22,893 nt of DNA from Ruminococcaceae bacterium UBA4871. GTDB taxonomy: Bacteria > Bacillota > Clostridia > Oscillospirales > Acutalibacteraceae. The stretch's first letter is position 1. Each line of letters begins with the position of its first letter. Positions 21,860 through 22,893 of this stretch are shown piece by piece. The position numbers were made by a program, and so were the translations under genes. The DNA lies in contig DHDR01000026.1 in NCBI GenBank assembly GCA_002399445.1, positions 1 through 22,893 on the forward strand, written 5' to 3'. The notes beneath the pieces were generated by a model. It did no database searches and was not told the origin of the DNA. It saw only the letters and a list, made by a program, of their open reading frames with translations.

Positions 21860-22007
21860 GTTTTTCGGTCTGCTGAGCTACATCCATTTGGCCCCGAAGC
21901 ACCAGTGTTTGCAATACCAGTGTCGCCTGCGGACGATCTTTCGGTTCAAGTTTTTCGGCCAGTGCAAATATTTCATCAATTTCCGCTTTCTCTGTAATTG
22001 TCAACAT
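21849..22007 (-). CDS. First early gene, 52-residue unknown protein
   Basis: MLTITEKAEIDEIFALAEKL then EPKDRPQATLVLQTLVLRGQ. A GGGGTGACAAAG ribosome site precedes the ATG, and the start lies about 27 bases after the predicted transcription start of the early promoter. Being the first gene behind the repressor-controlled promoter it takes the usual position of a Cro-like regulator, but no helix-turn-helix is evident, only two predicted helices. Function unknown. Confidence 0.75.
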   Translation of the reverse strand: MLTITEKAEIDEIFALAEKLEPKDRPQATLVLQTLVLRGQMDVAQQTEKQPA

Positions 22008-22026
22008 TACTTTGTCACCCCATTCC

Positions 22027-22101
22027 GTTGCTATGTCTCAATTATAAGTTGCTTTGTCTCGTTTGTCAACACTTTTATTAAAATAAATGTTGCATTGTCT
22101 C
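22027..22101. promoter_or_regulatory. Three direct-repeat operators of the genetic switch
   Basis: GTTGCTATGTCTC (22027-22039), GTTGCTTTGTCTC (22048-22060) and GTTGCATTGTCTC (22089-22101) are near-identical 13-mers in the same orientation. Start-to-start distances are 21 and 41 bases, close to whole helical turns. The first is just downstream of the early promoter, the second lies between its -35 and -10, the third over the -35 of the repressor promoter. This fits binding of the adjacent Xre protein to control both promoters. Confidence 0.8.
22041..22069 (-). promoter_or_regulatory. Early (lytic) promoter, perfect consensus
   Basis: Minus strand TTGACA (22069-22064), 17 bases, TATAAT (22046-22041). 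An operator repeat fills the spacer, so repressor binding would block polymerase. It drives the leftward early operon. Confidence 0.9.
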
Positions 22102-22118
22102 ATATTACGTGCTATCAT
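22090..22118 (+). promoter_or_regulatory. Repressor promoter
   Basis: Plus strand TTGCAT (22090-22095), 17 bases, TATCAT (22113-22118). The third operator overlaps the -35, which suggests autoregulation. The predicted start lies only a few bases ahead of the repressor ribosome site. Confidence 0.72.
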
Positions 22119-22143
22119 AATATCCGAAAGGAGGCTTTTTATA

Positions 22144-22518
22144 TTGGAAATATCTGATAGAGTCAAGCAACTTAGGGAATCTCTGGGACTAAGTCAATCA
22201 GACTTTGCATCTAAAATTTATTTGGAACGTTCCACAGTTTCGCTTATAGAACGCAATCAACGCAATGTAACTGATCGCACAATCAAAGATATCTGCCGTG
22301 AATTTAATGTAAATGAGAAATGGCTGCGTACAGGAAAAGGAACCATGTTTAATGAAATTCCACGCGAATCTGAAATTGGGAAGTATATTGGGCAAGTCCT
22401 AAAATCCGACGATGCATTTATTAAGAATTTCATTATTTCTTACATGTCACTTGACGAAAAAGGCAAAAAAATAGTTCAAGACTTTATAACAAGTCTCGAA
22501 CATAAAAAAGATAAATAG
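22144..22518 (+). CDS. Xre-family phage repressor without a protease domain
   Basis: 124 residues from TTG at 22144, which has AGGAGG nine bases upstream; earlier codons in the frame have no ribosome site. The Xre helix-turn-helix is about 6-60: RVKQLRESLGLSQSDFASKI then YLERSTVSLIERNQRNVTDR and NEKWLRTGKG, the standard end of this domain. The rest (about 75-124, FIKNFIISYMSLDEKGKKIV) is a short helical, probably dimerising part. It lacks the Ser/Lys self-cleavage domain of CI/LexA repressors, so DNA damage cannot inactivate it by RecA-stimulated cleavage. It is divergent from the early promoter and flanked by the operator repeats. Confidence 0.88.
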   Translation: MEISDRVKQLRESLGLSQSDFASKIYLERSTVSLIERNQRNVTDRTIKDICREFNVNEKWLRTGKGTMFNEIPRESEIGKYIGQVLKSDDAFIKNFIISYMSLDEKGKKIVQDFITSLEHKKDK

Positions 22519-22632
22519 CTATTTGCCTGTAAATTCTTTCATCATGCTGTATAGTTTTAATAGTAGTGGCACGTCGTTAATTTCAGAAACGGCCTCTGTG
22601 ATGAGATCTTGCAAACGTTTTTTTTCGTTCAA
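22519..22632 (-). CDS. 37-residue SOS-controlled micro-gene facing the repressor
   Basis: MNEKKRLQDLITEAVSEIND then VPLLLKLYSMMKEFTGK, from TTG with GGAG eight bases upstream. Its stop begins on the base right after the repressor stop, so the genes are convergent and nose-to-nose. The product is a single amphipathic helix-forming peptide, alternately charged and hydrophobic. The promoter upstream carries a LexA/DinR-type box. Together these suggest an SOS-induced anti-repressor or an antisense transcript against the repressor; no direct evidence of binding is visible. Confidence 0.62.
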   Translation of the reverse strand: MNEKKRLQDLITEAVSEINDVPLLLKLYSMMKEFTGK

Positions 22633-22678
22633 TTTGATTTCTCCAGTTTTCCGCACTGGCTAAGATAGCGTTACTTTT

Positions 22679-22707
22679 ATAATAGAACATGCGTTCTCAA
22701 TTTGCAA
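22679..22707 (-). promoter_or_regulatory. SOS-boxed promoter of the 37-residue gene
   Basis: Minus strand TTGCAA (22707-22702), 17 bases, TATTAT (22684-22679). The spacer contains the palindrome GAACGCATGTTC (22696-22685), matching the Firmicutes LexA box GAAC-N4-GTTC, directly beside the -10, so LexA would block the promoter until DNA damage. Confidence 0.72.
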
Positions 22708-22736
22708 TAGATTAACTATTTTTTCTAAAAGAATTT

Positions 22737-22768
22737 TTAGCAGTGTCCCAATATTGGGACACTGCTAA
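22737..22768. terminator. 32-bp perfect palindrome, probable bidirectional terminator
   Basis: Two 16-base arms, left half TTAGCAGTGTCCCAAT at 22737-22752 and its exact reverse complement at 22753-22768, with no spacer (the RNA would use a small internal loop). TTTTG follows on the plus side. It separates the repressor/SOS genes from the promoter at 22797. A protein-binding or recombination site cannot be excluded. Confidence 0.65.
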
Positions 22769-22796
22769 TTTTGTTTAAAAAATATTCATAATTTGC

Positions 22797-22825
22797 TTGA
22801 CTGTCGAATTATGGTATATTATAGT
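22797..22825 (+). promoter_or_regulatory. Plus-strand promoter toward the right edge
   Basis: TTGACT (22797-22802), 17 bases, TATAGT (22820-22825). The gene it drives lies beyond the window. AAGAAGGG near 22868-22875 could be a ribosome site, but no start can be fixed. From 22633 to the edge no other coding sequence was seen. Confidence 0.65.
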
Positions 22826-22893
22826 AAATATATCTGTAAAGGCATTGTAAAGTAAACATGAAACATTAAGAAGGGAAATCAGCCAATTGCCTC

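Noticed and set aside
22737..22768. The palindrome as an integrase core attachment site
   Set aside because: No integrase gene, tRNA or second copy is in the window, so attachment-site identity cannot be supported; kept as a probable terminator.
1..22893. CRISPR array, transposase or tRNA gene
   Set aside because: No regularly spaced repeat-spacer pattern, no transposase motif and no tRNA-like cloverleaf was seen in the gaps.

Overview
The window is about 22.9 kb of a temperate, tailed bacteriophage genome, most likely a prophage of the HK97-capsid, long non-contractile-tail (siphovirus) type. The host is probably a Clostridia-class Firmicute: strong AGGAGG-type ribosome sites, ATG/TTG/GTG starts, TTGACA/TATAAT promoters, a Firmicutes-type SOS box, and a P27-type small terminase, RecU-like and ArpU/RinA-like gene set all fit. 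No host gene, integrase, lysis gene or tRNA is visible, so neither prophage end lies in the window.

Right to left along the minus strand. At 22.0-22.9 kb is the genetic switch: a plus-strand Xre repressor (22144-22518), a divergent early promoter of perfect consensus with three direct-repeat operators, and, convergent with the repressor, a 37-codon minus-strand gene behind a promoter carrying an SOS box. At 17.3-22.0 kb is a compact early region of very small genes (several under 60 codons), a rolling-circle HUH-type Rep protein as the only recognisable replication initiator, a RecU-like resolvase and an ArpU/RinA-type late regulator. Two plus-strand cargo-like genes (a DUF3298 protein and a 58-residue helical protein) interrupt this leftward operon. 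A short plus-strand RNA gene lies antisense to the Rep leader.

At 15.1-16.8 kb is an accessory strip: a decayed DNA-methylase start, a strong promoter followed by about 180 nt of apparently structured non-coding sequence with tandem terminators, an unknown 165-residue gene with its own probable promoter, and a DUF2892 membrane protein. At 14.6-15.1 kb lie an HNH endonuclease and the probable cos region.

From 14.6 kb to the left edge runs one tightly overlapped morphogenesis operon: TerS, TerL, portal, ClpP-type protease, capsid, connector, head closure, HK97 gp10-like, tail completion, major tail protein, tail chaperone G/GT, a small gene, tape measure, distal tail protein, Gp37-like tail protein and a baseplate/fibre protein. 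The GT product is made by a programmed -1 frameshift at A-AAA-AAC followed by a hairpin.

The most unusual features are (i) the antisense RNA and inverted repeat beside the Rep gene, (ii) the SOS-controlled micro-gene facing a repressor that has no self-cleavage domain, (iii) the promoter/RNA/tandem-terminator block upstream of the late operon, and (iv) one accessory domain shared by the head-tail connector and the major tail protein. Functions are read from sequence motifs and gene order only; no database search was possible.
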